Shown piece by piece: positions 12,592-25,880 of a stretch of 64,000 nt of DNA (position 1 is the stretch's first letter; each line of letters starts with the position of its first letter). The stretch is from NCBI RefSeq assembly GCF_041381155.1, contig NC_091143.1, positions 23,277,695-23,341,694 on the forward strand, in the 5' to 3' direction. A program made the position numbers and the translations under genes. The DNA comes from Argopecten irradians. Lineage: Eukaryota; Mollusca; Bivalvia; Pectinida; Pectinidae. The notes beneath the pieces are model-generated. The model did not search any database. It had not been told where the DNA came from and saw nothing but the letters and a program-made list of their open reading frames with translations.

Positions 12592-14690
12592 TCACATTCT
12601 TACAGCAGCAGTTACCACAGCAACCAACAGCTAGTAATCAAGGTATGTACATTGTGTTATGTAACATTACCGTATTCTTACCGTTGTTAAGGCTAACAAA
12701 CTTTGGCCAATGTCATCACTTGTCTCAAGATAAGCAATAACATAAGCAAAGTACGAAGTAAATTGTTTTCAATAAAAAGTGATTCAATCATCTTTTTAAG
12801 AAAAATTGTTTTCTTTTTAGTCCTAGGTATATGGAGATTATAAACGAACAATTTAAGCAAGTTTGATGGAATGTGTTGATACATTGTAGAATACTGCTGA
12901 ACGTTCATATTCTTTTCATTTATTTCGATTACGGTTTCTCGTCTTTCCTTACTCTAATTCTAGTGTGATTCGTTTGATTTGCTCTATTCATCCCCGTATA
13001 TTTGAAACATGAACTGATATCTATCACACTTAACTGATGTAATATCTTTGCATTTTGATATATTTGCATTTGTTCTTGTTTTGTTTTAGCAAAAATGGGT
13101 GGACTAAACCTGGCAATTATTGTCTCAGTGTGTGTTGGTGCAACTATCGCCTCAATTCTACCTCCCAACTACCCTCCTCCAGGCGACGATGGGGACATGT
13201 ACCCTATGGGGCCAGGAGGTCCAGGGGTTATGGTACCTATGGGGCCGGAAGGGGGAATGTACCTTTGGGACCAGGGAAGCGAACGAGCTATGCTTTCCAT
13301 GAGACCAGGAGGTCAAGGGGCTATGGTACAAATGGGCCCGGGAGAAGACGGAGGTATGATCGCCATGGGACCTGGACCGATCGCGCTAGGATACCCAGGT
13401 TCTGTGGATGATGACCAGATGTCAATAATGAATGGTCCTATAGGAGCAGGACGTTCAACACCAGTAATGAATGGACCAGTAGTAGGTCACCCAGGAATGT
13501 TAATCAACGGTCAGGTTTCTGTGAGTTACCCTGGACTAGTCAGGACAAATCATGTCGGCATCGAATATCCTGGACACACCAGAAACGGCTTCATGGCAAC
13601 TGTTGTATCTTCCAAAAATGGCCAGCTCACAGTTCAGCCAGCCGTGAATACCTTTGATAGACCAGGACAAAAAGGGACAACTATCGTTAGACCAGGACAG
13701 TTGGGAGCCACCTTGGTCAGACAAGGACAGCCAAAAACCACCCTTTTCAGGACAGGATTACCGAGGATGTTGGGGCATCAGAGTCCCGTACTGCACCCCG
13801 CACTCCGACGAAAAGATGTCTACCCAGTTATACCAAGACATGGTAAGTCTTTAATGATTACATATGAACAAATGATAATCTCTACACATATTGGGTAACT
13901 ATCGCTTGATACGGAGTACTCTTCATGTCGTTAAGTTTGAGAGACAACAAGATAAGTACAAGTGAATTATGTTGGCATTGATTTTGATTTGAATAAAAGT
14001 TTATTTAAGAAAATTACCTTCGCCCGAATATTTCCTCGTTTCTCCATATATCAAATTATGTAAATTGAAGATACAAAAAAGATAAAACCTAACTCAATTA
14101 TAAACAAATTGTTCTTCCAATAATGTACCGTTATTTAGAGTTTTCATTATTTACAAACACCTTTTCGTTATCTTATTAATATAATAAAATAGTTTAAGAA
14201 AGTGGAATAATGAACGTCAGGTAAATTATCGAACACATAATAGTGAATGAAATTGAGAATTTATTGATTATACCGAATTATGATCATCAATCATGGAAAC
14301 TTATCGAAATGTATTTTTCCACAGGTTATTGAATCCCGTGAAAGAGCCCAGTGTATCATACGACATTGGAATTTACTGGCGTAATTCATATCCATGGTAA
14401 TCTAAAGCATAAAGAACTTTACATTACGTCTGACATATACAATGCATGATCATACAAGTGAACGTCATAAGAACGAAAAACACCATCCGGATGAGGCGAG
14501 AATGGGAAGGGCAAACAAATATGCAATTCAATGCATCACAGCTTTCATCGTCATCCATGAACAAATCCGTAATATACCTCACATATTTGTATCTGTGTCA
14601 TGAACTTTTGTGGTTTCTGTGTTTTGTAAACTTTATCGTTTGTTTTATTTAAATGTTTAGATTTGATATAATAAAATATATTTTTCTACA
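12592..14690 (+). CDS. Secreted Met/Gly/Pro-rich repeat protein, array copy 2 (251 aa)
   Basis: The exon structure matches copy 1: TATA at 12562, non-coding exon 1 ending at 12642, coding exon 13090-13842 (ATG 13095), last exon from 14325. The CDS is 13095-13842 joined to 14325-14332, ending in Gly-Tyr-stop. The signal peptide is nearly identical to that of copy 1. The 11-residue repeat zone is shorter by 22 residues (two repeats), so length varies in whole repeats without breaking the frame. A local change also introduces a Trp (MYLWDQG). The four 10-residue repeats and basic tail are retained. The poly(A) signal is at 14670. The role is inferred, as for copy 1, to be a structural extracellular protein. 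Confidence 0.85.
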
Positions 14691-16555
14691 AAGTGTATGC
14701 TTGGCTTGTATTGTTTTAAATTATCATTTTGATAACAAAAACTATCATTAACCCAAAATAAATTGGACGAAAGCGACAATGCCCAAAAATAACAAGGATC
14801 ACCCAACGTCTCCAAAGTGAGATTATTGTGGCGAAGAAAACGTAATGTTTACCTTGGTTCTAGCACAATGATTAAGGTTGCACTGCAGTCCTCAAATCTT
14901 CTGGATTACTGATTGGTTTGATGTGATCTACTCAAACAGAATGTATCATATATATGATAGAACCACATTAGTAGATTATTACAACTTATCGCGTAAATAA
15001 AACATCATGATCTTGTCGGTTAGTAATTCATGCAGAAGATTTGTGTTGTTTTGCTGATTCTTCCGAGACGTCGGAATTGATATTGCCAGTGCAAAAAAGG
15101 AAATTACACAAGGTCATAAAGAAAAAACAAGATTAATAACTTTAATCTATTCAGTGAAAAACACACGTCAAAATGTATTTATAACCGTGAAAGGAAGAAT
15201 CGTAGTTAAGTGATGTGCAATATTCTTTTATCGAATCCCGTATTATAAAATAAAATTTGGGAAGATGTTATTCATTCCATTGTAAAGAATGTCGTGAAAA
15301 AGGTAACGGATAGTTTTGATTCATTGATGGAGGCTGCAAAGCTCAATCTTTCCAGATTACATATTGCTTTGGTATGAGCCACTTAAAATGTACGAAAAGT
15401 AGAAACAGGAACAAAACGTCACTGAAGCTTGTGTCTTTTGTATCTTCTAAAAAATAGCTTTACGAGTGTGAAACAATATTCCATATCCAACAACTCCGAG
15501 TTGTGTGACCTGTTTCTACTACAATGAAATCATCTACAAGAAGGCCAAAATAAGATGAATTTATTTTCCGACATATGCAAAAAGGGTGTAATAATGTCAT
15601 CATAAGCAAACATTCAAAACTCTTAGTTGCTTAAAGAATGTATTAATAACAAATAATTTTTATTTTGTTCAACACTTCACTTCCATGCATTCATACTCAC
15701 TGAACATCGTTTTGAATCGAGATTTCTATAGGCACGTGTACTTGAACAATTAACCGCTAAGTGATTGTTGTCGAACTGTATTCGGACATGTCTACGGCAA
15801 AGTGACATCTACATCCCGCCAAATAATTATCGAACCATTGTAATAAATAAAATCCATACCTCACCTAGTCTGTGGCATTTAACTTGAAGAAATATAAATT
15901 ATTATTTCTAATAATTACATAAACAACTGGCAACTTGTTTGCCTTCTGTTTGCTGCTCATGTACTATTTTACCATAACAAATGATATTTTGAAAATGGAA
16001 CTTGTCCAGATTTACCCTAGATTCATATAACTGATATTTCAATATAAAATAAGACCCAAACTTTTTTTTATAAAATCTGTTTTCGTGCAAGTATCAACAG
16101 CTTTGAGACATCTTGGATAACCAAATCCGTTTCTGTTATCTCCATGAGTATACAACAAATAAGACATAATCATTTCATGAAAATTATACACGGTGATGCA
16201 ACAGCAATAATTATATTAACATATGTAAAAAGGTAAGAGTAAACGCAATGATGTATAATATTTTTTCTTTGTTTCATACTAAAACCGGCTTTCTGATTGG
16301 CAAATTCGTTTTTTGCATACTACTGTGAAAAAAAAATAAATAGGAATATTCCGAGAATGGTGCCAAATCCAGACGTTATCGTGACGCTACTATAGAGACA
16401 TTGACGTTGCGTATTGATTCGGAAAAAAGAATCTATTGGAAAATCAATTGAATCATACGAGTAACTGTATTTCATTTTAACAAGTAGTCTAGAAAATTAA
16501 TGAGAAGCGTTTAATGTCAATATATATATATATTTTTTTTTTATAGGGATATAAT

Positions 16556-16624
16556 AGAAATTTTGTTTGCAAATGTTTTGCAGAAACCGCTACGCGGATT
16601 CACACAGTTTGCAACCAAAATTTC
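16556..16624. repeat. Palindromic stem-loop, unit 3
   Basis: This is the third copy of the stem-loop. The inner hairpin at 16583-16601 carries the G/C version of the covarying pair and one new mismatch (GAAACCGC against GCGGATTC). Confidence 0.7.
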
Positions 16625-16847
16625 TTTCATACTCCGATGAAATAAAAATATAGTGACATCAATGCTTGAATAGAAAGCAAGTGTCATACCTGAACTACTT
16701 CTAGTTCAACGCCGTTCTAGATTCAACGACGAACATGCAAATAATGTAACAAATGGATTAAAAAGTTTATTGGATTAACGGTGTTACACATATAATGCGA
16801 TATATGTTCTACATGTACTACTAACGCACAACATTCGATATATAGAG

Positions 16848-17003
16848 GTTACACAACGAATGGTTGTTGAATATGGAATTTATTCCATACTAGTGAGTTA
16901 GGTTTTAAAAGTTACAAAAGACACGAGCTTTGGCGAGCTTTAAAAGATAACTTACGAGTGTGGAATAAATGCCATATCCAAAAACCACTCGTTGTTGTGT
17001 GAC
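16848..17003. mobile_element. Fold-back (MITE-like) element, unit 3, right inner arm deleted
   Basis: Outer arms are present, but about 15-20 bases of the inner right arm are lost, so the central stem no longer closes fully. Confidence 0.6.
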
Positions 17004-19383
17004 CTGTTTCTACCACAATTATATCCGTTTTTAGCCGATAGAAATACGACGATGTGTTTGCCAACATATGCAAATAATTATATAAGATGCAGTGATATTT
17101 TCATAAGCAAAAAAGTCCCAATTTATATTCAAAAATCATATTTTGATAAAGAATCAATTCATATAAAAGTCTTCGAATTGGAAACTTTATGATGAAATAT
17201 TTTCTCATTTAACGTATTATTAAAGTTATTTTTTCAATGTTACTTAAAATATAACACTCTTTGTCGGACTATAAAAAACAGGCGCATGACAGAGCCGTGC
17301 CGTTTACTTCCCGCCAAATAATCATCAAGCTATTGCAAACAAGTTCAAGTCCGTTTCAGACTAATTTACTCTACCAAACTCACCAGTATTAAGATGCTTT
17401 TCCGTCAAAACGAGTTACACATATATTTATACTTCACATAAAAACGTCACGTTTTTGGCACATGCAATGACCTCGACGCATACTGTACGCTTTCCAACAG
17501 TAGTTTTGACGTCCGGCGGCGATCACGACATATATTGTTGCGTGACGTCACTCGATTATGGATGACGTTGACAAATGAAATCGTTGCTTTGAGAAATAAG
17601 TAGTACGGTCAAAGTTCACCCTGTCAGCCAATTAGAATGCGTAGAGAGTTTATACCACGTGTGTGTTAATCAACATCTGCATCGTTTATCTGAGTCCCTG
17701 TGAGTTTAATAATACCGACTATTGTGGTTGAAATCTGTATCCATCAGTTTGAGAAAATACAGTACCTGGATTCATAGGTTTGATGATTTTGAAATGATTT
17801 TGATGCGTGAACCATGCCATCATTTTCTTTCTTTAATGGAAAAATTAATTTCTCACCTAATTATATTGTCTCGAGATAAAATATTGCCAGAGACAAAAAT
17901 TGATGGTCAGGACCCCTGTTTTATCTTGAGGGCTAGGACCTCTGTTTTATCTGGAGACAGTACTAATGAGCGGAAGCGTCCACTTCATCTGTCCATAACA
18001 ATTATTGCACAGTAAGGGATCAACTATTTGTTAATATGAATTCGGTTAACTAAGGCAAGTCAAATAGTTCAAATGTCTATCTCGGTCAGTTTTGTCCTTG
18101 TTTTTTTTTAAGATTTGGTTATCGCAAATGCCAAGAAGTAACCATGTCAAAATGTCAGTAGAAACCCGGCGGTTTTCCCAATCTTAAAATGACTATTAAT
18201 TTGCTGATAGACGCGATGTGAAAAGATACCATTACATATAAAAAGAAGGTTGTACTATTGATTTCAAGGATATCCTTTGATTTAATATTGATTAATACCA
18301 TTTTATAAGGAGGTTTCAGACAAATTCATTATGTTTAAATGCATTTCATTTGGCTTTTATTAACAAACTAAATCAACAAATGTACCACTTTATGTGCCCA
18401 TATGGTGTTGGTACCATTTGCCAAAAGGAATCATACGGAGCAAGGCAAATTAAAAATGGCTCTGACGTCATCAAGTCATTAGAAGAGTATTATTTAACAA
18501 GACGTAACATTGATGGATAATGTTAGGGTATACAGAGCTGGACCACTACGTTATGTCATCCTTTCCAAGATCACTGGCTTATGGCTCAACGAGATATTGA
18601 AAGGCGTCAAATCTAAACTAGGTCAAACGTCATAATTATATTTAAAAAAATGAACAAAAAATTCAATTATTTTTTTTCTTGTATAGTTTAGTATTGCAAA
18701 AGTTATTACTTGTCAAAATCGGGACACAATCAGGACATGTTTTTGGGACAATCTGTACATACATCATATAAAATAATTGTGTCGTAATATGTGGAAGGTT
18801 CATTCATTCACGGTACGAACGTCAAGGTGTACCTTTTGGTCCGTATTAGTTTAATACTATATCACGATTTCTAACCAAACACGAGTCTGCCATTTGTTCT
18901 AATTTTAACATTATTTTCGGCTGCAACCTTCACCAATACTCTCATATTAACAAGTGTCAAACAGTACAAACACTGTATATCACACGCAATCTAATTAAAA
19001 TCTATATATTCATTTAGGTGTGCGTATATACAAATATGTAGTGTGTGTACATTGGTTGTAAATTATGGTAATGATATGACGACAGGCGTTGGTGTTAGAA
19101 GTCCTGACAAGCGTAACAATTCCATCAGTAATATTCGGTCACATATATACATTTCATTACAAAGATAACCCTTCGACCAGTACTTGTATAAATTTATTAC
19201 CATATTTTATAATTAGCTCAACTCCGTGACGTCATACGAAAGCGAGGAGTTACGTATCACGACGTAAGAACCTTACCTATCTTATTGCTGAAAACGTAGT
19301 TTGTCGTGCAGTTCTATAGTTAGTCATGTTTGTACTTCCTGATATGGAACTCTATATAAAATCGAGGGTTCTGACTTGGTCAT

Positions 19384-21380
19384 CATATTCTTACAGCAGC
19401 AGTTACCACAGCAACCCACAGCTAGAAAACAAAAGTATGTACATTGTGTTATGTAACATAACCGTATTCTTACCGTTGTTAAGGCTAACAAACTTTGGCC
19501 AATGTCATCACTTGTCTCAAGATAATAATAAGATAGGCAATGCATGGAGTAAATTGTTTTCAGTTAAAACTTGATTCAATATTTTTTTTCAGAAAAATAT
19601 TTTTTATTTCGATCCTAGGTAAATGGAAATTCTAAATAAACAATTTAAGCAAGTTTGATGAAATGTGTTGATACATTGTAGAATGCAGCTGTACGTATTC
19701 TTTTTACTTATTTCGATTACTGTTTCTCGTCTTTCCTTACTCTAATTTTATTGTGATACGTTTGATTTGCTCTATTCATCCCCGTATATTTGATACATGA
19801 TCTGATATCTATCACACTTAACTGATGTAATATCTGTGCATTTTAATATATTTGCATTTGTTCTTGGTTTTTTTTAGTAAAAATGGGTGGATTAGGCCTG
19901 GCAATTATTGTGTCAGTGTGTGTTGGTGCAACTATCGCCTCAATCCTACCTCCCAACTACTCTCCTCCAGGCGACGATGGGGGCATGAACCCTATGGGGC
20001 CAGGAGGTCAAAGAGTTATGGTACCTATGGGGCCAGGGGGCCAAGGTGCTATGGTACCTATGGGACCTGGAAGCGAAGGGGCTATGTTACCTATCAGACC
20101 TGGAAGCGAAGGAAGTATGCTTCCCATGGGGCAAGGAGGTCCATGGGCTATGGTACCTATGGAACCTGATGGGACAATGTACCAAATGGGAAAAGGAAAC
20201 AAAGGAGCTATGATCCCCATGGGACCTGGACCGATTGCCCAAGGATACCCAGGATCTATGGATGATGACCAGATGCCAGTAATGAATGGTCTTATAGGAG
20301 CAGGAGGTCCACGCCCACTAATGAATGTACTAGCAGCAGGTCTCCCAGGAATGATAATCAACGGCCAAGCTGCTGTGAGTTACCCAGGACTGGTCAGGAC
20401 AAATCATGTCGGCATCAAATACCCTGGACACACCAGAAATGGCTTCATGGCAACTGTTGTATCTTCCAAAAGTGGCCAGCTCACAGTTCAGCCAGCCGTG
20501 AATACCTTTGCTAGACCAGGACAATCAGGGACCACTATCGTTAAAACAGGACAGTTGGGAGCCACTTTGGTCAGACAAGGACAGCCTAGAACCACCCTTG
20601 TCAGGACAGGACTACCCAGGGTGGTGGGGCATCAGGGTCCAGTACTGCACCCCACACTCAGACGGAAAGTTGTCTACCCATTTACACCCATACGTGGTAA
20701 GTGTTTTAATCATTATGTATGGACCGATATTGATATCGATAAACATTTGGGTTATTATCTTATGTAGAACTCTTTATGTCATTATAGGTTTATAATTGGT
20801 TGGTTAATATTTGATAATATTTCCACAAATTAAGATTAATGAAGAAAATGAAGTGTTCCTTTTCTATTTTCCGATTGTATACTGTAGCTAACACTTTCAT
20901 CAAATGAATATATAAAAGCCAGCTACTCCATCCATTGTTTATCGTTCTGCATTGTTTTTCCTATCCATTTATACTTTCTCATTCTACAATAATAAGTTCA
21001 TGAGATATGATTATATAATATTTTCATCGAACGCAGGTTATACTGTTGCACCATCATAGAGAGTGATTGTTTGTGATTTTGAATTATTTTTCAAATCCTG
21101 GAGAAACATAATAATGTATTTGTTTTTTTTCCACAGGTTTTTGAAAACCGTTACAGGCACCATCAGGATATAGCGAGACGGACGATGACAAAGAAAAGCA
21201 ATATATAGTGCTAGTCTTTATGCGTTTTTTTTTTAACAAATCCACATACCCCAATCACCAATTTATTTACAATATCGTGTCATGGACATTTGCGATCTCA
21301 TTTGTTTTGTGAATTGTATCGTTTATATTTTTAAACTAATTTGATTATATTATATAATTAAATATTTTTATATATATTTA
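19384..21380 (+). CDS. Secreted Met/Gly/Pro-rich repeat protein, array copy 3 (273 aa)
   Basis: TATA lies at 19353-19360, exon 1 ends at 19434 (A followed by GTATGT), and the coding exon is 19878-20696 with ATG at 19883. The last exon starts at 21137. The CDS is 19883-20696 joined to 21137-21144 and ends Gly-Phe-stop instead of Gly-Tyr-stop. This is the most diverged copy. Its 11-residue zone differs in repeat order (MVPMGPGGQGA, MLPIRPGSEGS types) and the linker around residues 140-160 differs, whereas the block from YPGLVRTNHVGIKYPGH to the four 10-residue repeats is almost unchanged. The intron and 3' UTR after the coding exon (from about 20700) no longer resemble copies 1 and 2, so this gene marks the right edge of the recent duplication. 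Confidence 0.85.
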
Positions 21381-22858
21381 TACAAAGCTAACAACTTGAC
21401 TCTTGTGGTTTTTTCTGATTCGAGTTGATAAACAGCGTATCTAATAATAACAAAATATCCAAGGACATATTTGAAGCATTTTACATAATATTACGATATT
21501 AAGCAAGTGTTTAATGTTTACGACATTTGACACTGGCGATGACAGGTATTGGACGCCGTGACAAATCTAACTACTATCTGAATCTGTGTTAACTTCATTT
21601 CAATATCTGGTAATACAATCTACATACCATATCGACCAGTAAATACATCTTCATTAATTTCATTTGTTCAACGTTAATAGGTTATGCCATATGTCAATTA
21701 GTAACATGATTTAAATATAGTCTTTTAATTCATTTACAACCTGATTTAATATGACATACTTTATCGTTTGTTTGTTTGATTTATTAACGTCCTATTAACA
21801 GCTATGGTCATGTAAGGACGGCCTCCCATGTATGCGGTGTGTTGCGTGTATGTTGTGCGAGGTGAGTGTACTGGGAGACTGCGGTATGTTCGTGTTGTGT
21901 CTTCTTGTATAGTGGAACTGTTGCCCTTTTTATAGTGCTATATCACTGAAGCATGCCGCCGAAGACACCAAGCAACACACCCCACCCGGTCACATTATAC
22001 TGACAACGGGCAAACCAATCGTCCCACTCCCTGTATGCTGATTTAATATGACATACTTTATCGTATAAAACAAAAGGATTGACAACTTTTATAAAAGTCC
22101 AATACATTACTATAATATAACATAATTATTGAAATCGACATATTTGTAATGTACACAACAAATATCAAATTCTAATCAAAACACATACAAATGTTTATAT
22201 ACATAACTACGCGTTTTTTATCGTTTACATATGCTGCTCAGCCAAAGGCGACTAAATTTGGGACTTTGCTTCTTTATCAACACACTGAGAAGATAGGCGA
22301 CTAAATTTGCATCCTATACCAATGAGCACTATATATGTATAAATTTCGCCACACATTTGACGTCACACGTGGCACGCTTTCCAGTCATCGCTCATATTTT
22401 AGCATTCTGCCGGACAGTATGGATACATTTTTGTAGATCCGGCTTCGGCTGCCACTGCCGAAGGATAAATTGCGCTCCATTGTGCTGTATAGTTTAATAT
22501 TTGTCTACTTTGTCCCGCATTACTGTTCGTATCCTATTATGTAATCGTGTTCGTTTTGTTTGTTTCGATAAAGGGGCAGATCGCCTGGAATATTGGACAA
22601 TTTTGATTTGTCCACACGGTTAGAATTACTTCCTTGTCCCATATATACATAACAAAGGATACAGCGAAAGTAAGAAAACAAGAAGAAAAATAATACAGGC
22701 ATAACCAGACAGATAGATGTAAATTTCATATGACGAGTCGTTCATCATAGTTTGGGTATTTAAACAAAATAGTTGAAATAATAATACTGTTCGAGTAAAA
22801 TGGAAAGACTATTGTTTCCTTGTTTTGAAATAATGAGTATCGTCCAGGATATTAAGAT
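21381..22858. other. Spacer between the array and the membrane-protein genes
   Basis: There is no supported gene. The stretch contains the SINE at 21768-22037 and, on its right side, presumably the 3' UTR of the minus-strand gene ending at 22860. I could not place that gene's poly(A) site. Confidence 0.6.
21768..22037 (-). mobile_element. SINE-type retroposon with perfect 27-bp target-site duplication
   Basis: The 27 bases at 21741-21767 (starting CTGATTTAATATGACATACT) are repeated exactly at 22038-22064, which is the signature of insertion by target-primed reverse transcription. Read on the minus strand, the element ends in GTTAATAGGACGTTAATAAA followed by a short CAAA-type tail. That ending is familiar from short retroposons in bivalve genomes. 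About 270 bp, no open frame. A tRNA-like head with clear A and B boxes was not recognised, so the SINE subclass is open. Confidence 0.8.
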
Positions 22859-22859
22859 A

Positions 22860-25800
22860 TTAAGGAGGTATATAAACGAAGGGAGGTGGAATATCATTGG
22901 GTTCTGATGTGGTTGGTTGAACCGTAAAGAAATTATTGAGTGGTTGTTGTCTGATCGCAGGAGGGCCTGAAAAGAAAATGGAAAAAATGGAAAAAATCTG
23001 CTCCAAATAGAAAGAGGGAGAGCTTTAAACAAGGTAGGAAACAAAAAAGTGTTATATATAGTATTCGATATAGAAACAAGGCAAGGCAATTATGAACAAT
23101 AATCATAATTTTTGGAAAATGCAGAAGATGAAACGTCGAATTATATTTTGATTAAAGTATATCGGTTGTTCATTAAACGTGAAAAGGAATCTAAATAAAT
23201 TTTTTTGTTTGTATTTGTTAAACTGGAGGTACATGTTATTGTAGGTAAACAATGAACAGGTTATTGTTGTATCTGTAAAAATAAAGCACAAGTTTGATAA
23301 CTAAAAAGATTACAACAACACTTAATTCAACTAACCGCTGTAATACGGTTGTGGTTGATTACCGACTGCGCCGACTCCAGCAGAAGTGACCGGATATGGA
23401 TTTATAACAGCTCCTTTCTGAGACGTTTTGTTACACTGTTTGACCAGACACACGATCACCACCACTACTATGACAAAGACTACGAGTCCTAATACACAGC
23501 CAATGATGACGCCAATGATATCCTCCCTGGAACAAGAAAATTACATAATTAAGTAACAGGTTGTTTAGATATATACATAAAGCAACGGCGAAGACAGCAT
23601 GACTAACGGCAATTTGTGAAAATGGCAAATAAATGGTGCTCGGGACAGAGTCAGTTAGTAACCAATATTTTGGCCAAATAAATTTGTTTTATTTTTAATT
23701 TCTAAATGACAATGTCATGTAGTATTCATTAATAAATCAAGGAGGGGTCCTAATAGTTATACCGTGTGTCAAACCTTTTGCTATATGTGTGTAAACAAAA
23801 AGCATATGTGCAGTTATTGGTATTTTATCACGCAAGCTAAATAGAGATACGAGTTTTATGGACCCTGCAATGTGATTGTTATTGTACACAGACCGACTGA
23901 TAGCTCTTTAAGAGTATACCTAGCTTATTGCTTTTATTATGATACGGAGTCATTTAAAAATACTGTTTTTTGTTACGTATTATTAATTGTCGATTGTGAT
24001 TTATTTATAGACTGAAATATGTTGTCATTTAGTCGCTGAATCTTATCTGAAGTTATTGCGCAATAGTTTAAGTAATAATGCCTTACACGCATGTTATTAA
24101 AAAACATGCGCACTGCAGAGCCGTGTCAATATCCCACCAAATAATCATCAAGCCATTGTAATCAAGTTCAAGTCCGTTTCAGACTAATTTATTCTACGTA
24201 CCAAACTCGCCAGTGTTAAGATCCTTTTCCGTCAAAACGAGTTACACAAATTATTATGCTTCACATAGAAATGTCACGTTTTTGACATATGCAAAAAGAA
24301 CGACTTCGACGCATACTGTACGCTTTCCAACAACAGTTTTGACGTCAGGCGGCGATCACAACATAAATTGCAGCGTGACGTCATTCGATGACGCTGACAA
24401 ATGACAACGTTGCACTGAGAAATAAGAAGTTCGGTCAAAGTTCACCATGAAAGCCAGACAGAATGCCTATTTATACCACGTGTGGTATAAACAAATCGTT
24501 AATCACCAGCTACGTCGTTTATCTGATAGCCTGAGAGTTGAATATCAGCGCCTATTGTGGTAGAAATGGAATTTATTCCACACTCGTAAGTTATTTTTAA
24601 AAGTTACAAAAGACACTCGCTTGAGCTTGTGTGGAGTAAATTCCATATCCAAAAACCACTTGTTGTTTAACCTCTATGTATAAACATAATGCACGCACTT
24701 GTCATCATTAAGTTTTAAACAATAATGTAATTTAGAAACACTGAACACAAAACTAAAACTAGTTTTGACAAAAAATGTTCGATCGCTGTATTTTTGGGAA
24801 TATAGGTAGATTTGTGAAAATGCACTTAAATTCCTTAATTTGATATTATACATGTATGTTAACAACAAAATCGTACACGTAATCATTTTGTGTATAAATG
24901 TACATAACCGTACTCGTCATCATTCAGTGCATACATTTACATATCCGCAGTCATCCCTATTACGTTCATACACAACCGTATTCGTCATAATCACGTGTAT
25001 ATATTAACCATACTCATCAACACAAAGTTTATAATAACCTTACACGTCGTCTTCACAGCATTCCCTGTTCCTCTGGTCACCGCAACAAACTTCATCCTCG
25101 CCACAATAAATGATGACAGTCTGCGTAAATCCGAAGTTATCGTTCGTTTCATAGCAGATAGTCGCTTTGGTCACTGTGACAAAAAAGTGACATGTCACAC
25201 AATTTCGACATTTCTATATCAACAGCAACATAACCTAAATGAATAGTTGAATTATTACTTAAACAGAACAAGTAATGGATATACAAAATCACACTGGTCA
25301 CATATAAGGAATTTCCAATGACAAAAAGAAAATCGATAAATATTTATAAATATCTTAATTGAACAACATGCAAAACCTGATAAACGTATAGGTTACTTTT
25401 CTAATTCTTCAGCTGTAAACATGTTGGTAAATAATTGTAATAGAAAGAGTTAATCCCTATACTACAATATCAGATATAAGATTTACACAAACAATTACCG
25501 ATTGAAATAAAAAATATTGTTATGGTTATGGAATACTAATATATAATTTAAAACATGTACAATTATCGATTGTTGTTGAAATAACAATTATTAATAATGT
25601 TATGGAATATTAAATATATAATTAACCTAAGCAATTATCGATTGTTCGTTGAAATAACAATTATTAATAATGTTATGGAATATTAAATATATAATTAACC
25701 TAAGCAATTATCGATTGTCGTTGAAATAACAAATATTGCTATTGTTATGGAATATTAAATACATAATTAACAGAAACAATTATTGATTGCTCTTATACTA

Positions 25801-25879
25801 ATTAGAAATAATTGGTTGTACCTTGGATATACAGTATTCCTACCAACACATGTATAAGTGCTGTACATGGTACCTCCAT
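22860..25879 (-). CDS. Six-cysteine single-pass membrane protein, Shisa/CYYR1-like (161 aa), intact copy
   Basis: Four exons on the minus strand: 25822-25879, 25044-25173, 23336-23526, 22860-22966. Intron phases are 1, 2, 1 and all borders are GT-AG. Exon 1 encodes a signal peptide (MEVPCTALIHVLVGILYIQ). Exon 2 encodes the ectodomain with exactly six cysteines in the order C, YC, CC, CC (TICYE, YCGEDEVCCGD, NRECCED). Exon 3 begins with the transmembrane helix (about residues 65-88: IIGVIIGCVLGLVVFVIVVV) followed by a basic stop-transfer segment KQCNK. Exon 4 is a Pro-rich cytoplasmic tail ending IPPPFVYIPP. This layout is that of the STMC6 superfamily (Shisa, CYYR1, WBP1/VOPP1), whose members act in receptor trafficking and bind WW-domain ligases through PPxY motifs. 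A strict PPxY is absent here. The specific function is unknown. A paralogue lies just upstream at 27.5-30.2 kb. Confidence 0.8.
24093..24675. repeat. Diverged copy of array-spacer DNA inside intron 2
   Basis: This stretch aligns, with many substitutions and small indels, to the block at 2757-3220 of the array spacer. It is followed by one arm of the fold-back element (GGAATTTATTCC, then AAAAGTTACAAAAGACAC). It shows that the block is an interspersed repeat and not specific to the array. Confidence 0.7.
25490..25795. repeat. AT-rich tandem repeat, unit about 71 bp, in intron 1
   Basis: About four to five units, recognisable by CAATTATCGATTG spaced near 25561, 25632 and 25706, with degenerate ends at about 25493 and 25778. 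It lies in intron 1 of the intact six-cysteine gene. Confidence 0.75.
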
Positions 25880-25880
25880 G

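Larger units (their letters stand above)
14691..19350. repeat. Array unit spacer 3
   Basis: This is the third copy of the intergenic unit, homologous to 266-4930. It has unit-specific small deletions, for example about 110 bp missing near 18181 relative to units 1 and 2, and loss of part of the right arm of the fold-back element at 16848-17003. No gene is supported; short open frames here are broken or shifted in the sister units. Confidence 0.8.

Noticed and set aside
20008..20361. Antisense 117-codon Pro/Ile-rich frame in copy 3
   Set aside because: It is the mirror of the Met/Gly/Pro repeats and is not conserved as an open frame in the other copies.
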